A stretch of 64,000 nt of DNA from Theocolax elegans. Taxonomy: Eukaryota > Arthropoda > Insecta > Hymenoptera > Cerocephalidae. Below the pieces are notes generated by a model that saw only the letters and a list, made by a program, of their open reading frames with translations, did no database searches and was not told where the DNA came from. Numbering within the stretch: the first letter of the stretch is position 1; every line of letters begins with the position of its first letter. Shown in pieces: positions 34,955 through 45,154 of the stretch. The stretch lies in contig CM047431.1 of NCBI GenBank assembly GCA_026168455.1, positions 47,185,466-47,249,465 of the forward strand, in the 5' to 3' direction. The position numbers were made by a program, and so were the translations under genes.

Positions 34955-35375
34955 ATATAATTTTAAAATTTGAATTTTTCCAACTATTAGAAAATTCGTG
35001 AATCTATTGCTTGTTTACACTATAAGTTATATGATAAATGAATTTATTGATCTCCACAAGCCAAAGACTGGGCGAAATACAAAAAATTTTCAGTTCCTTT
35101 CTTTCTTTTTTTTCCGTTTTTTTAGTTTTTTTAATTATATACTACAATGAATTAAATTTTTTATTTTGACTTAGCTTGTCTTGGTCTTTTTTCAAACACT
35201 CATCCTGTGAGGTTTTTAAAGTGGCTGGTATTAATACAGTCCGCCTTACTGAGTTGTGAGCAATAGTCTTTGGCTTGTGGAGATCAATAAATTCATTTAT
35301 CATATAACTTATAGTGTAAACAAGCAATAAATTCACGAATTTTCTAATAGTTGGAAAAATTGAAATTTTAAAAAT
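34955..35375. repeat. Palindromic fragment of the hammerhead element family
   Basis: 34960-35069 is the reverse complement of about 35265-35375 (arms of about 110 bp containing ATTTATTGATCTCCACAAGC and its inverse). The spacer begins GGGCGAAATAC at 35070-35080, the last 11 bases of the hammerhead fold, then continues through the T/C-rich tract into the right arm. The copy is thus a truncated element starting within the hammerhead 3' strand. Confidence 0.6.
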
Positions 35376-37915
35376 ATATAAATACTTAATTGAACTCTTT
35401 AATAATGCTACGTCCGCAGTATATTGCCTTTGAAATCGTCATCTTTAGGCGATAAAAATGTTACTTTCATTCCTTTTCATGTCAACAATTATTCATTTAC
35501 TACGATTGTTTTTGACAGAAAAGTTACACTTACAGCCTTGCCGCTATAATGAGAGATGAATGCAAATGTTTTTCATTCAGCAGGGTAAACTTGGCGCGGG
35601 TATGATTTTTTGCATAACAACTAAACTTTACTTGTTTATACTTACTTATTTAAAAAAACGTGTCATTTATTAAAAAATCGGCATTATCCCGTTTCTCTGC
35701 AGGTTAAAATAGTTTTTGGTGAAGAGATTCCAGCTAAGGTTTACAAGCGTAAATCATTTATGTTGTGCGTCGACTATTTTTGAAAACAAATATTAGTTAT
35801 AGTTAAAAAAACATACAATCCCAATGCTGTATTCTCTGAATACTGTATAATTTGAAAATTTATTATATTAAATCATGAAAAGAAGATAGAAAAAAGTTTA
35901 TTTTTAACTTGCAATGTAAATAAAAACGTTTTAAAAAGTCATTTTTAAATGTATATAAAAACAATTTCTGTAATAAAAATTTTACAAATTTCTTTTACTC
36001 GCTAAAACATAATTAACAAATCGGACTATCCTCATTAAACGAAAGCTTTCTATCACTGGAAGCTCATACAAAATATTTATAGAAGATCTATAAAATTATT
36101 TAATCGGAACATGAAATAAATATAAAAATATAAAGTGTATGAACAAAAATGTACTTTTATAGCAAAATTAAAACATTATGCAATGTTGGTTTCAATCAAT
36201 TTATACGACTGAATTAAGGACGAAATCTTGACTTTTCTACTAATTTTTTAAATGTTTACTCTCATCCTACTCCTTTTCTTCTACTTACCTTAATTAATTT
36301 TCGATTTAAAATCCATACTTTTATAACACTTAAAAGAGTTAATTTTATAAAATTAGTATTATACGTTTACCTTCGTTTCTCTTCATGTTATCGGCCCGCA
36401 AGCATTCTCTTTTATCCATTTGTTTATATTTTGAAGTTAGAAATAGCTGTTTTATAGGGTATTATTATACCTATCCAATTTCTATCGATTTTTAAAAAAT
36501 CCTCTATTATACACCTCAAAAATCAATTAACGTTTTTACTACACTGTAAATCCTAAATTGTAATAATTGACAGCAAAATGTGTAAATCGACAATTTCACA
36601 CTTTTAAAAAATGTAAAATGTGAAAATTGCAATTTCCAAAAGTTTTACACCTTAGGGTCCAAAGTGTACAAGGATCTCATTTATTTACAATTATTTAAAC
36701 AACAGTGCGAAGAAAATTTACTTTTTTTTACATTTGTTATAATTAAAAAGTAAATAATTCCATTAACCATCTGCGAAAAATTGTGCAGCTTGATGTATTT
36801 AAAAAATCGTTATCTTCCATTCTCTTACTTTCCGCGGATCCCCATCAGTCTTACCATTTAGCAATTAAGAACATAAATCAATTCAAATTTAATCTCGTAT
36901 CCTGGAAAACCAAGCTAACTTGGTCTATATATCTATGTATATATATACACAATCGGAACGATAGAAAAGCTAAACCTCTTCTTACAATATATATATATAT
37001 TTCTTGTTTGTTCTGATCCCTTTGTTTTTTTACCACACACGTATATGTTACACACATAGAGACACACGCACCAGAGAAAGAGTAAATCATTTTTTTCAAT
37101 TACCTCTACCATAGACACGTATCGCGTGCGTGCACGTCTTATTTCGATCGTATCGAGGATTATAGAACGCAGGTAATGAAGGACGGTCAACCATGAATGG
37201 AGAGGAGTGGATCGGAAAATGAATATGGAAAAGTGGCTAACCGAACAATAGACTTTTTGGCTCTGCGTAAAGGCAAGAAATTGGGGAGAGGAAAATTGCA
37301 AAAATGAAATATTCCTACACTTAAGAAATATAAATAGGAATCAACTGTATCGTATATATATATATATACATAGCGTTATACGGTTTATTCTACGAGGGGC
37401 CGAATTATTAGGATATGCGCCCAGGAATTATGGACTTTAATTCATCACGGCTTCTTACTACGAGAACCCGTTGCATATTATACTTGGATGTGTATGTGTG
37501 TGTATATATATATTCACGTAGGAGAACCTACCACGAAATGAAGGCCATGCAATTTTCCTTGAAATTGAAATACATTGAGCTCGTGAAGATATTACTTTAT
37601 AATTTACGGATTTTTCTTTTTTCGTTATAAAAATGTTTAATTTTGTGTATTTATGGATTACTATATTCACTTTTAAGTTAAATAATTCCTTTCCCCTTTT
37701 TTTTAATATTCTTGCAATTTATCGTCTAATAGATTTGTAAAAGGCGAGGGAGGGATTGAAAGAGAGAGAATTAATTTTGAATAACTGTCATTTATTGTTG
37801 TCATATTTTGTTAACTAAAGTTGTAAACCGTTGACTATACAGAAAGCAATGAACAATTCAAGTGATACAACGAATAAAATTTGTATTGTCAACGTTATCC
37901 AATGTTAAATAAAAT
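35376..37915. other. AT-rich intergenic region 3' of the IR genes
   Basis: It includes a small imperfect hairpin around 36580-36650 (TTTCACACTT / AAATGTGAAA) and (TA)n / (GT)n microsatellites at about 36985 and 37350-37500. No open frame has a recognisable domain. Confidence 0.45.
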
Positions 37916-37921
37916 TTTATT
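37916..37921 (-). promoter_or_regulatory. Polyadenylation signal AATAAA
   Basis: On the minus strand AATAAA begins 19 bases after the stop codon of the upstream IR gene. Its position and strand fit that gene's 3' end. Confidence 0.5.
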
Positions 37922-37939
37922 CGACGAAAAATTAATAAT

Positions 37940-39814
37940 TTACGTTAATCCCAATTTCGTTCGCCGCATTACATTCGATAATTTTTTACAAATTCGCCGT
38001 AGTAATTTTCGGTAATCAAACGCGAGGACGATCCGTCGATAAAATAATTCGATGGTGAAAATAAACACCGAGATTCCGTATCCAGCAGCTAAAACGCATA
38101 CGAGGTGTTTCAAAAATATTTGTTCCACATCGTTGTCGTCTTGAGATTTGATGGACTGAACGTCCTTGACACCGTCCTTCAAAATCAACCAAATCCCGGA
38201 TTCGAAAATTCGTTGTAAAATGTCGTAGAATCTCTCGATAAAGGGCGAGCCTCGCTCGAACATGTATATCCATCTCTCGTTAGCGAACATGGGTTCAGCT
38301 ATTTTAATTATTTCCGAGCCATCGTGATCGCGATATTTCAACGTGAACTTTTCCGCCCTGAGGCTCGACATGAAACAAATGGCACTTTGGTTTTTAAGCA
38401 ATATATCGTCGCATTCTTTTGTAAAATTAACAGCTTTCGTCCGTCGTTTTATTTTCTGCACGTAACGATCGTCATTGACAAAACTACGATTGTAAAGTAT
38501 CCGATTGACGTAAAAATCCAATGAAGAATCGCTTATTTCCTTGAATGTGTCGAACGCCACCTCGTTCTGAATGACTTTCATGTTGATCAGTTGGGAATAA
38601 AAGTCAAACGAGCAATTAACGGATACGACGATGATGCTTATGAATATCACTCGGTCTATCAAATTGGTGGGATGCTTAGCTGGCGCTGTTCCCAAAAGTA
38701 CCCGAAACAAATCGAATATTTCGGAATATTGGTATTCTACATTCAACACCTGTAAAATATAAACGAATATGACAATGGTGAAAGGTATGGTCAGTATTAA
38801 AAATAATATTTCCATGGTGGTTTTCAACTCGACGTAAAATATCACGGGGACTACGGCGACGACGCCTTGGTAAATGTAACCAACGTCCAATTCGAGCATC
38901 ATATCTCCGTACGACGTTTTTGGATACGGTATCACCATCATATTCAAAACACCTTCTTCCATTTTCTCGATGGTGTTGTTCACGACGGTCGTCGTCGTCT
39001 CGTTTTTAAAATCGACGACGTAGTTCAACGTGAAATTTGCACATATTGTAGCTAATTTCATCAAAGGATAATAATAACCTTTAATATCTACCAATTGTCC
39101 ATTCTCATCCCACGTGACGTTCAGGTGTGGAGGGCTATTGAACACTGGTGCTTTTAAGGAATATCCATTACCGTTCGTTAATTTATTTGGGAAGACCTTT
39201 TCACTCGATTTAAAATACTCGGCGGTGAGCGTATCGTTAAATGGATTATAACGATGAATCAAACTATTCCCCGAAATTTTCACTTGGATTATCGAAAAAT
39301 CGAGATATTTCCTCGTCCACGCGTATCGCAATGTTGACTCGAAATAACCAACGTCTGTCGTGTCGGTGTACGTTACGACCAAGCATTTCGGCCTAGTTGG
39401 TCTAGGATGCAACTCAACTGAGAAATCGATGAAATTTCTTACGTACTTTGAAAACGACGCGTCACTCTCGTTCACCGTCGAGTGAAACACGACGTACAAA
39501 TTCACGTCTCTGGGATTTGTAAATACCGGTAACTCGAACGACCTACGATCCTCGGTCATCTTAACAAAATCAATCGTGAGCGTTGGTACATTTTCAATTA
39601 TTTTCTTAAACACGTTTTTCCGATCAAATACACTTTTCACACTTGTATCGTTCACGAATATCGTCACTTGATGCGGTTTCAAATATTCCAATATGTTTTG
39701 AATAACAATGTCCAGCCAATTGATAGTCCCATGCGAACACGTAACTTTTATCTCGAAAACGTTCAACACGAAGAAACAGTAGAGCATCCATAATATTATC
39801 TTGCAAAAACACAT
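37940..39814 (-). CDS. Divergent ionotropic receptor (IR), single exon
   Basis: Predicted ligand-gated cation channel of the arthropod IR family (variant glutamate receptors used in taste, smell, temperature or humidity sensing), located in the dendritic membrane of sensory neurons. The start is the ATG at 39814, giving 624 residues. Residues 1-25 are a hydrophobic signal peptide. An N-terminal domain follows with the NPF motif at about 190 and FPNKL at about 208, typical of insect divergent IRs before the S1 lobe. Hydrophobic segments: about 335-357 (M1), 388-405 (M3), 569-590 (M4). Between the first two lies a pore-loop region (EIFDLFRVLLG), and the S2 lobe ends with the SPF...F motif at about 523-530. 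N-glycosylation sequons are frequent in the ectodomain. The frame is uninterrupted, so the gene appears intronless and intact. The neighbour at 40993-42840 is a paralogue on the same strand 1.2 kb upstream. Ligand unknown. Confidence 0.88.
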   Translation of the reverse strand: MCFCKIILWMLYCFFVLNVFEIKVTCSHGTINWLDIVIQNILEYLKPHQVTIFVNDTSVKSVFDRKNVFKKIIENVPTLTIDFVKMTEDRRSFELPVFTNPRDVNLYVVFHSTVNESDASFSKYVRNFIDFSVELHPRPTRPKCLVVTYTDTTDVGYFESTLRYAWTRKYLDFSIIQVKISGNSLIHRYNPFNDTLTAEYFKSSEKVFPNKLTNGNGYSLKAPVFNSPPHLNVTWDENGQLVDIKGYYYPLMKLATICANFTLNYVVDFKNETTTTVVNNTIEKMEEGVLNMMVIPYPKTSYGDMMLELDVGYIYQGVVAVVPVIFYVELKTTMEILFLILTIPFTIVIFVYILQVLNVEYQYSEIFDLFRVLLGTAPAKHPTNLIDRVIFISIIVVSVNCSFDFYSQLINMKVIQNEVAFDTFKEISDSSLDFYVNRILYNRSFVNDDRYVQKIKRRTKAVNFTKECDDILLKNQSAICFMSSLRAEKFTLKYRDHDGSEIIKIAEPMFANERWIYMFERGSPFIERFYDILQRIFESGIWLILKDGVKDVQSIKSQDDNDVEQIFLKHLVCVLAAGYGISVFIFTIELFYRRIVLAFDYRKLLRRICKKLSNVMRRTKLGLT

Positions 39815-40992
39815 TTTAAGTTCACATTTTAACGATTCAATAAGCCTTTGCTGATTTCGATGCAACGATCAAGTAATCACCAACGATACTGAATCGAAAG
39901 AAAAATAAATTTTCGAATCATCAGTGTATATTCACTGATATTTATGTTACATTCGGGGTACATAATGCGCGGTAAAATGTTTTAGTTAGATACAATCTGG
40001 GGGGTATCGTTATGCTCATTCGAATCATTTTAAAAGGTCAACGAAAAAACATGGAAAACTACTATGGATATTATCGCGACCGAATAAATAAATGTCTCTC
40101 TTTTTTTTTTCGTACACATTAATAAATATCAATCATTCTTTACGACTGGAACAACCGAAAATAATATATTACGATCGTATACAAATATTAAATATACTAA
40201 TTCAATTGTAAATTATACAAGCGTTATTCATTTTACAAAATTTGATTAATATATTCCAGTAACGCACTTTGCGAACTGTGCGATTAATAATCGCTAAATG
40301 AGATAAAAAAAAACATTATTTACGGAATTAATAGAGATGTTTGATAAATCTGTTAAAAAAAAGTTCGTACGATTTGACTAAATAAGTAAAAAATATAATA
40401 ATGAAAATTTGGCGAAAAAATGAGTAACGTAATGCACAATACGATAACGAGAACAGTATCAGCCGTTTGCAAATAAATTACAAATAATGCAATTAATTTA
40501 TTTGTGAGTAATAGAAAAACATAATTACTAATTTTGACTGATGCTTGTAATGTGATGCTTGTGATCAATATTATGCTAGTGAAATACTCTTCAACGAAAA
40601 AATGTCAATAATTGCGGAACCTATCAAACGTTTAAAAAATACATTTACAAAACCTGCGTTTTGCAGTCGCGAATAACTTTTTATTATTCGGAAACCGCGA
40701 TTACATGTTTTCGTTATCACTTCGCAAAATATTTATAATTGTGCTTTTTATTTATTTAATAATAATTTGATACAATCATACGCAGTTTGTTTTAACATCG
40801 GTTTCAAACATCCCAATCAATTTCACAATGTATAGTTCCTTTTAGCACTGATTAATAATAACGCACCACATTACAAAATATTACATACTCGAGAATGTAT
40901 GCATCATTTGTACACATTTTTTCTTACATATGATAATGAATATTATGAATTGTGATGAATGAATGAAATAGATGTATTTGAATGTCACCAAT
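39815..40992. other. Intergenic region between the two IR genes
   Basis: 1.18 kb of AT-rich sequence with no open frame of note. It must hold the promoter of the downstream receptor and the 3' end of the upstream one. No clear TATA box or binding-site cluster is recognised. Confidence 0.5.
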
Positions 40993-42840
40993 CTATAACG
41001 CAACACTCGACCGTGATTTTCTTCCGTACAGGTAATAAAAAGCAAGCTCGATGAAAAACGCGGCGGTTGAGGCTGCGTAACCAATAGACAATATCGAAAG
41101 AAGCTGCATCGACAGTTCGTTTTCGACATCTTTGTACCTATCCGCGTTCGAGGATTTTTGGTTGAAGAAATAGCTGTTTACCGCTTTCTCGAATATACCG
41201 GATTCGAAGGTGATTTGCAAGAGTTCGTAAAATTTATCCATAAACGGCGAGGACGATTCGAAAATGTAAGTCCACCTCTCGGAATTGAAGAGGGGCTTGG
41301 CTATTTTCATCAAGGGCGATCCATCGGGTTTACGATTTTTACGTAACAACACGGCCGCCCTTATTTTCGTCGTGATACAAGCCGATTCCATTTCGATTTT
41401 CAACGACTCGACGCACTCCTTGATCGTCTCGACGCGAATGGCTTTTGATTTTAAATTTTGTACATACGGATCGTCGAGATCGAGGGTTCTCGCCCAGAAA
41501 CCTTTGTTTATGTAAGGTCGTAGCGGATACTCGCTGATATCCTCGAAAGTGTCGAACCGTATCTCGTCGTGCATCAAATTGTCTATCAATTTCGAGTAAA
41601 ACTCGACGATGTACTTGGTCGATATTATGATCACGCTGGTGAAGAGTATCCGGCCGACGAGTGTCCTCGGTGGTGAATTTACGCTCACGCCCAGGAGTAA
41701 TTGCAAATTTTTCAATACCGTCAAATTGTCGCATTGAACCTTGAAGTAACGGAGAAGATCCGCGAAAGATCCGGCGATAACGGGGACGATGAGGACATAA
41801 ACGAATACTTTCAACGAGACGTGAACGTCGTCGATGTAGAGTACTGGTACCATAGCGATGTAATCTTCGTATATAAAACCAGCGTCCAATTCGAGATACA
41901 AATCGCTCTTGCGGGAATTTTCCCGGGATCTTGGGAAGGGCACCACCATCAAATTCAAATGACTGCTCTGGAGATTGTCGAAATCCAGTACCGAGGTCAA
42001 CGTGCTGTTCTCCTCTTCCAATACGTATTCCAAGTAAAAGTTCAATTTACGTGCGACCGTCGGTACGAATTCGTAATAAACACCCGATATATTTAATATT
42101 CGACCGTCGTCGTCTTGGGCGACTTCCATGTACGGTGACAAATTGAATATCGGTGCTCTCAGAACATACCCGTTCCCGTCCTGCAATTTGTCCGGAAAAA
42201 TCTCGACGTTCGACGCGTAATCGTCTTTATCGATCCTTTTGTAAAACGGATTGTAATTGTGCAACTTAGTTCTCGCGTTCTTCACACTATCCGCTACGTC
42301 GACGTTCACTTCCAATATCGATACGTCCAAAAATTTGTTGCTCCACGCGTATTCGAAGAAAGCGCGCGTGTACGCGTCGGTCAGCCCGAAGTCGGGATAA
42401 ACGACGAACAAACATCTCGGTAATACGTATTTCATTGACAAATCGATCAAAAATCGTAAATACTCGTTTAAACTCAAGGACTCCACCGTGTTGCTATATT
42501 CACGATGCACGATCACGAAGAGCGTCACGTATTTCGAATTTTGAAGACCCGGCAAGTCGAGGGATCGATAATCACCGATCAATCGCAATTTCCCCAAATC
42601 TATAACGACGCTCGGTGTCTCTCGTACAATTCTTTGCACCACTACGAATTGTTGACTCGTCAATTTCGTCGCGTTCGTGTTCACGAATATAGCTACTTGA
42701 TATACTTTCAAATTCTGCTTGATGTGCCGCAGTAAACAATCCAACCAGTTGGACCGAGTCGCGCGAACGGGGCTGTCCTCGATCGCGCAAAACATTATAA
42801 CGACGTACGTCACCCACGCAAACTTAAAGGGAGTAATCAT
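40993..42840 (-). CDS. Divergent ionotropic receptor (IR), single exon, paralogue
   Basis: Second IR-family receptor, 615 residues, ATG at 42840 and TAG stop at 40993-40995. The hydrophobic N-terminus (about 6-20) is a likely signal peptide. Shared landmarks with the neighbouring gene in the same order: NWLD near 31, NPFY at about 197-200, FPDKL at about 215, GNGY.L.APIFN at about 222-233, LELD.G.IY at about 316-324, pore-loop region LKNLQLLLG at about 376-384, and ERW.Y.FE..SPF at about 521-533. Membrane segments: about 343-361, 396-412 and 579-601. The two proteins are clearly paralogous but strongly diverged, so this is an old tandem pair, unlike the recent non-coding duplications elsewhere in the window. 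No intron and no frameshift. The 3' end lacks a close AATAAA; one lies about 240 bp downstream. Sensory role inferred from family. Confidence 0.88.
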   Translation of the reverse strand: MITPFKFAWVTYVVIMFCAIEDSPVRATRSNWLDCLLRHIKQNLKVYQVAIFVNTNATKLTSQQFVVVQRIVRETPSVVIDLGKLRLIGDYRSLDLPGLQNSKYVTLFVIVHREYSNTVESLSLNEYLRFLIDLSMKYVLPRCLFVVYPDFGLTDAYTRAFFEYAWSNKFLDVSILEVNVDVADSVKNARTKLHNYNPFYKRIDKDDYASNVEIFPDKLQDGNGYVLRAPIFNLSPYMEVAQDDDGRILNISGVYYEFVPTVARKLNFYLEYVLEEENSTLTSVLDFDNLQSSHLNLMVVPFPRSRENSRKSDLYLELDAGFIYEDYIAMVPVLYIDDVHVSLKVFVYVLIVPVIAGSFADLLRYFKVQCDNLTVLKNLQLLLGVSVNSPPRTLVGRILFTSVIIISTKYIVEFYSKLIDNLMHDEIRFDTFEDISEYPLRPYINKGFWARTLDLDDPYVQNLKSKAIRVETIKECVESLKIEMESACITTKIRAAVLLRKNRKPDGSPLMKIAKPLFNSERWTYIFESSSPFMDKFYELLQITFESGIFEKAVNSYFFNQKSSNADRYKDVENELSMQLLSILSIGYAASTAAFFIELAFYYLYGRKSRSSVAL

Positions 42841-43203
42841 CTTTCGTCAAACTCTTCTCCAACCAACTTCATCATGTAGAATAGTCACACTGACGTTCCA
42901 CATACCTTTTTACTTTCAATGTACATCCTTGAATGAGTTGATACTTTTCCTTTTTTTATTATAAAATACGTGTCTACGCCGTTTCGTAAGATAGCATCTT
43001 CATTAGATATTCTTATCGTGTTAATCTGTTTATATATCTTACGAGCACACCGTATACACACACACACACACACACACGCACACATTGGAGTAAACGCGAC
43101 TCCTCCCTTGTGATATAATCTACGTGGAGAATTTCAGAAAACGCGTAATTGCCTTGGCACGCTATTGTCTTGAATTATATACTATTATATAATCAATGTA
43201 TGC

Positions 43204-43236
<33 letters not shown>

Positions 43237-43452
43237 CCTATATAAGTCATAAAAAGGTGTGTACATGTATACGGATACGTTGTTTTGTAAAATAATAATA
43301 AAAAAAAACTTGGATAATTATTAAATGGCTTTTCGACACATCTTATCTCTATCAGTTGAATTATTGAAATGCGGCTCTACAACAACGACATTTAATTTAA
43401 TCGAGTTAGTTGATTAAATTTCTTATGAGTTTGTCTCGACAATTTATATATC

Positions 43453-43490
<38 letters not shown>
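42841..43490. other. 5' flank of the IR pair with microsatellites
   Basis: (AC)n at about 43058-43084 and (TA)n at about 43206-43229 and 43456-43488. The promoter of the upstream IR gene should lie here but no core element can be singled out. Confidence 0.4.
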
Positions 43491-43491
<1 letters not shown>

Positions 43492-44216
43492 TCAAAAAGT
43501 GAACTTTTTCCAGTTTTTTTCAACACCAGCTGGGTTCATCGCTATTTAACTCAAAATCTATCAACTTTTACTATAGAACATTATATGTAACATTCGTTGC
43601 TAATTATGTCTAGAATTCATCCTTCTGGGTTAGAATTTCTAATTTCAAGGTAAATGTTAGATAAACTACATGTCAATATTCAACTTGAAAAAAATCTAAC
43701 TTCGCCACAATTGATTTTTTTATCCAAAAGTCCAAAAGAAAGCTTGGAGCAATACCTTTCAAATGGTCTGTAGCATTTTTATGGCCTTCAATTCTGCAAA
43801 AAGTTATGATAATTTAAAGAAAGACAAAAAATTCACAAAAATTAACATGGTATTTCCCATTTAAATTTTTTAAAAAATTTCGTCTTTCTTTAAATTATCA
43901 TAACTTTTTACAGAATTGAAGGCCATAAAAATGCTACAGACCATTTGAAAGGTATTGCTCCAAGCTTTCTTTTGGACTTTTGGATAAAAAAATCAATTGT
44001 GGCGAAGTTAGATTTTTTTCAAGTTGAATATTGACATGTAGTTTATGTAACATTGACCTTGAGATTAGAAATTCTAACCCAGAAGAATAAATTCTAGATA
44101 TAATTAGCAACGAATGTTACATATAATGTTCTATAGTAAAAGTTGATAGATTTTGAGTTAAATAGCGATGAACCCAGCTGGTGTTGAAAAAACTGGAAAA
44201 AGTTCACTTTTTGAGG
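43491..44216. mobile_element. 726 bp palindromic element
   Basis: The left arm CTCAAAAAGTGAACTTTTTC (43491 onwards) and the right arm ending GAAAAAGTTCACTTTTTGAG (to 44216) are inverted over about 340 bp with very few mismatches. Only about 45 bp at the centre (near 43835-43880) are unpaired. It inserted next to a (TA)n tract. It has no coding frame. Sequence beyond the right arm to 44351 (ACCACTTCACGTGGAATACC) may be the real terminus of a larger element. A diverged single arm occurs at 50660-50985. Confidence 0.8.
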
Positions 44217-44370
44217 TTAGAATAACTTTTGAACTAATAAATTCCAGTACCTAAAAATTTTTTTCTGTATTCTGAAAAACATTTGCAATGTGTACCCAAA
44301 ATTTGGGGCATTTTAAAATTTTGATCGGACCACTTCACGTGGAATACCCCATATATATAACAAATTTAAA

Positions 44371-44755
44371 TTAAATTCAACATAAGAAATTAATTAAATG
44401 ATAAAACAAGTTTATATACAATCATATATTTATTAAATTGTTGAAAAAAACCAAGAACTTATATATTTATGTGTATACTATTTAATAATTTTTATCTTTT
44501 TTTCTTACTATTGTAACGTCGTTCCTTTTACGCTCCCAAATCGATGATAATCAGCGATGCATATGATGTCGTTGTTAAGAAATCACTTGTTAAAAAATAC
44601 ATTCATCATTGGAGCTTGTGTCATGGGCCGAGACCGAGAATCGAACTTACTGTGTAATGATTTGAATTTAATACCGTAAATAATACTAATACTGTAAATT
44701 AATATCTTTAAACTATAAGACCATATTATTGGCTAGTTTTTAGCTAAAAACATTA
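44371..44755. repeat. Duplication VI, first copy (about 385 bp)
   Basis: Direct repeat of 44765-45154 with a 9 bp gap, differing by a few one-base indels. It contains a 3' SINE fragment in minus orientation. Confidence 0.88.
44500..44660 (-). mobile_element. tRNA-derived SINE, 5'-truncated (copy 1)
   Basis: On the minus strand the B-box-like GTTCGATTCTCGG is followed by a body ending GATTTGGGAGCGTAAAAGGA and CGACGTTACA, shared with the SINEs at 60180 and 62177. The A-box half of the tRNA head is absent. Confidence 0.65.
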
Positions 44756-44764
44756 TTATAACAA

Positions 44765-45154
44765 TTAAATTAATTCAACATAAGATTAATTAAATGATAA
44801 AACAAGTTTATATACAATCATATATTTATTAAATTGTTGAAAAAAACCAAGAACTTATATATTATGTGTATACTATTTAATAATTTTTATCTTTTTTTCT
44901 TACTATTGTAACGTCGTTCCTTTTACGCTCCCAAATCGATGATAATCAGCGATGCATATGATGTCGTTGTTAAGAAATCACTTGTTAAAAAATACATTCA
45001 TCATTGGAGCTTGTGTCATGGGCCGAGACCGAGAATCGAACTTACTGTGTAATTGATTTGAATTTAATACCGTAAATAATACTAATACTGTAAATTAATA
45101 TCTTTAAAACTATAAGACCATATTATTGGCTAGTTTTTAGCTAAAAAAAACATT
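44765..45154. repeat. Duplication VI, second copy
   Basis: Repeats 44371-44755, including the SINE fragment. Confidence 0.88.
44900..45055 (-). mobile_element. tRNA-derived SINE, 5'-truncated (copy 2)
   Basis: Duplicate of 44500-44660. The B-box complement lies near 45030-45043. Confidence 0.65.

Noticed and set aside
41701..42096. Plus-strand open frame of 131 codons opposite the second IR gene
   Set aside because: It is an antisense shadow of the IR reading frame.
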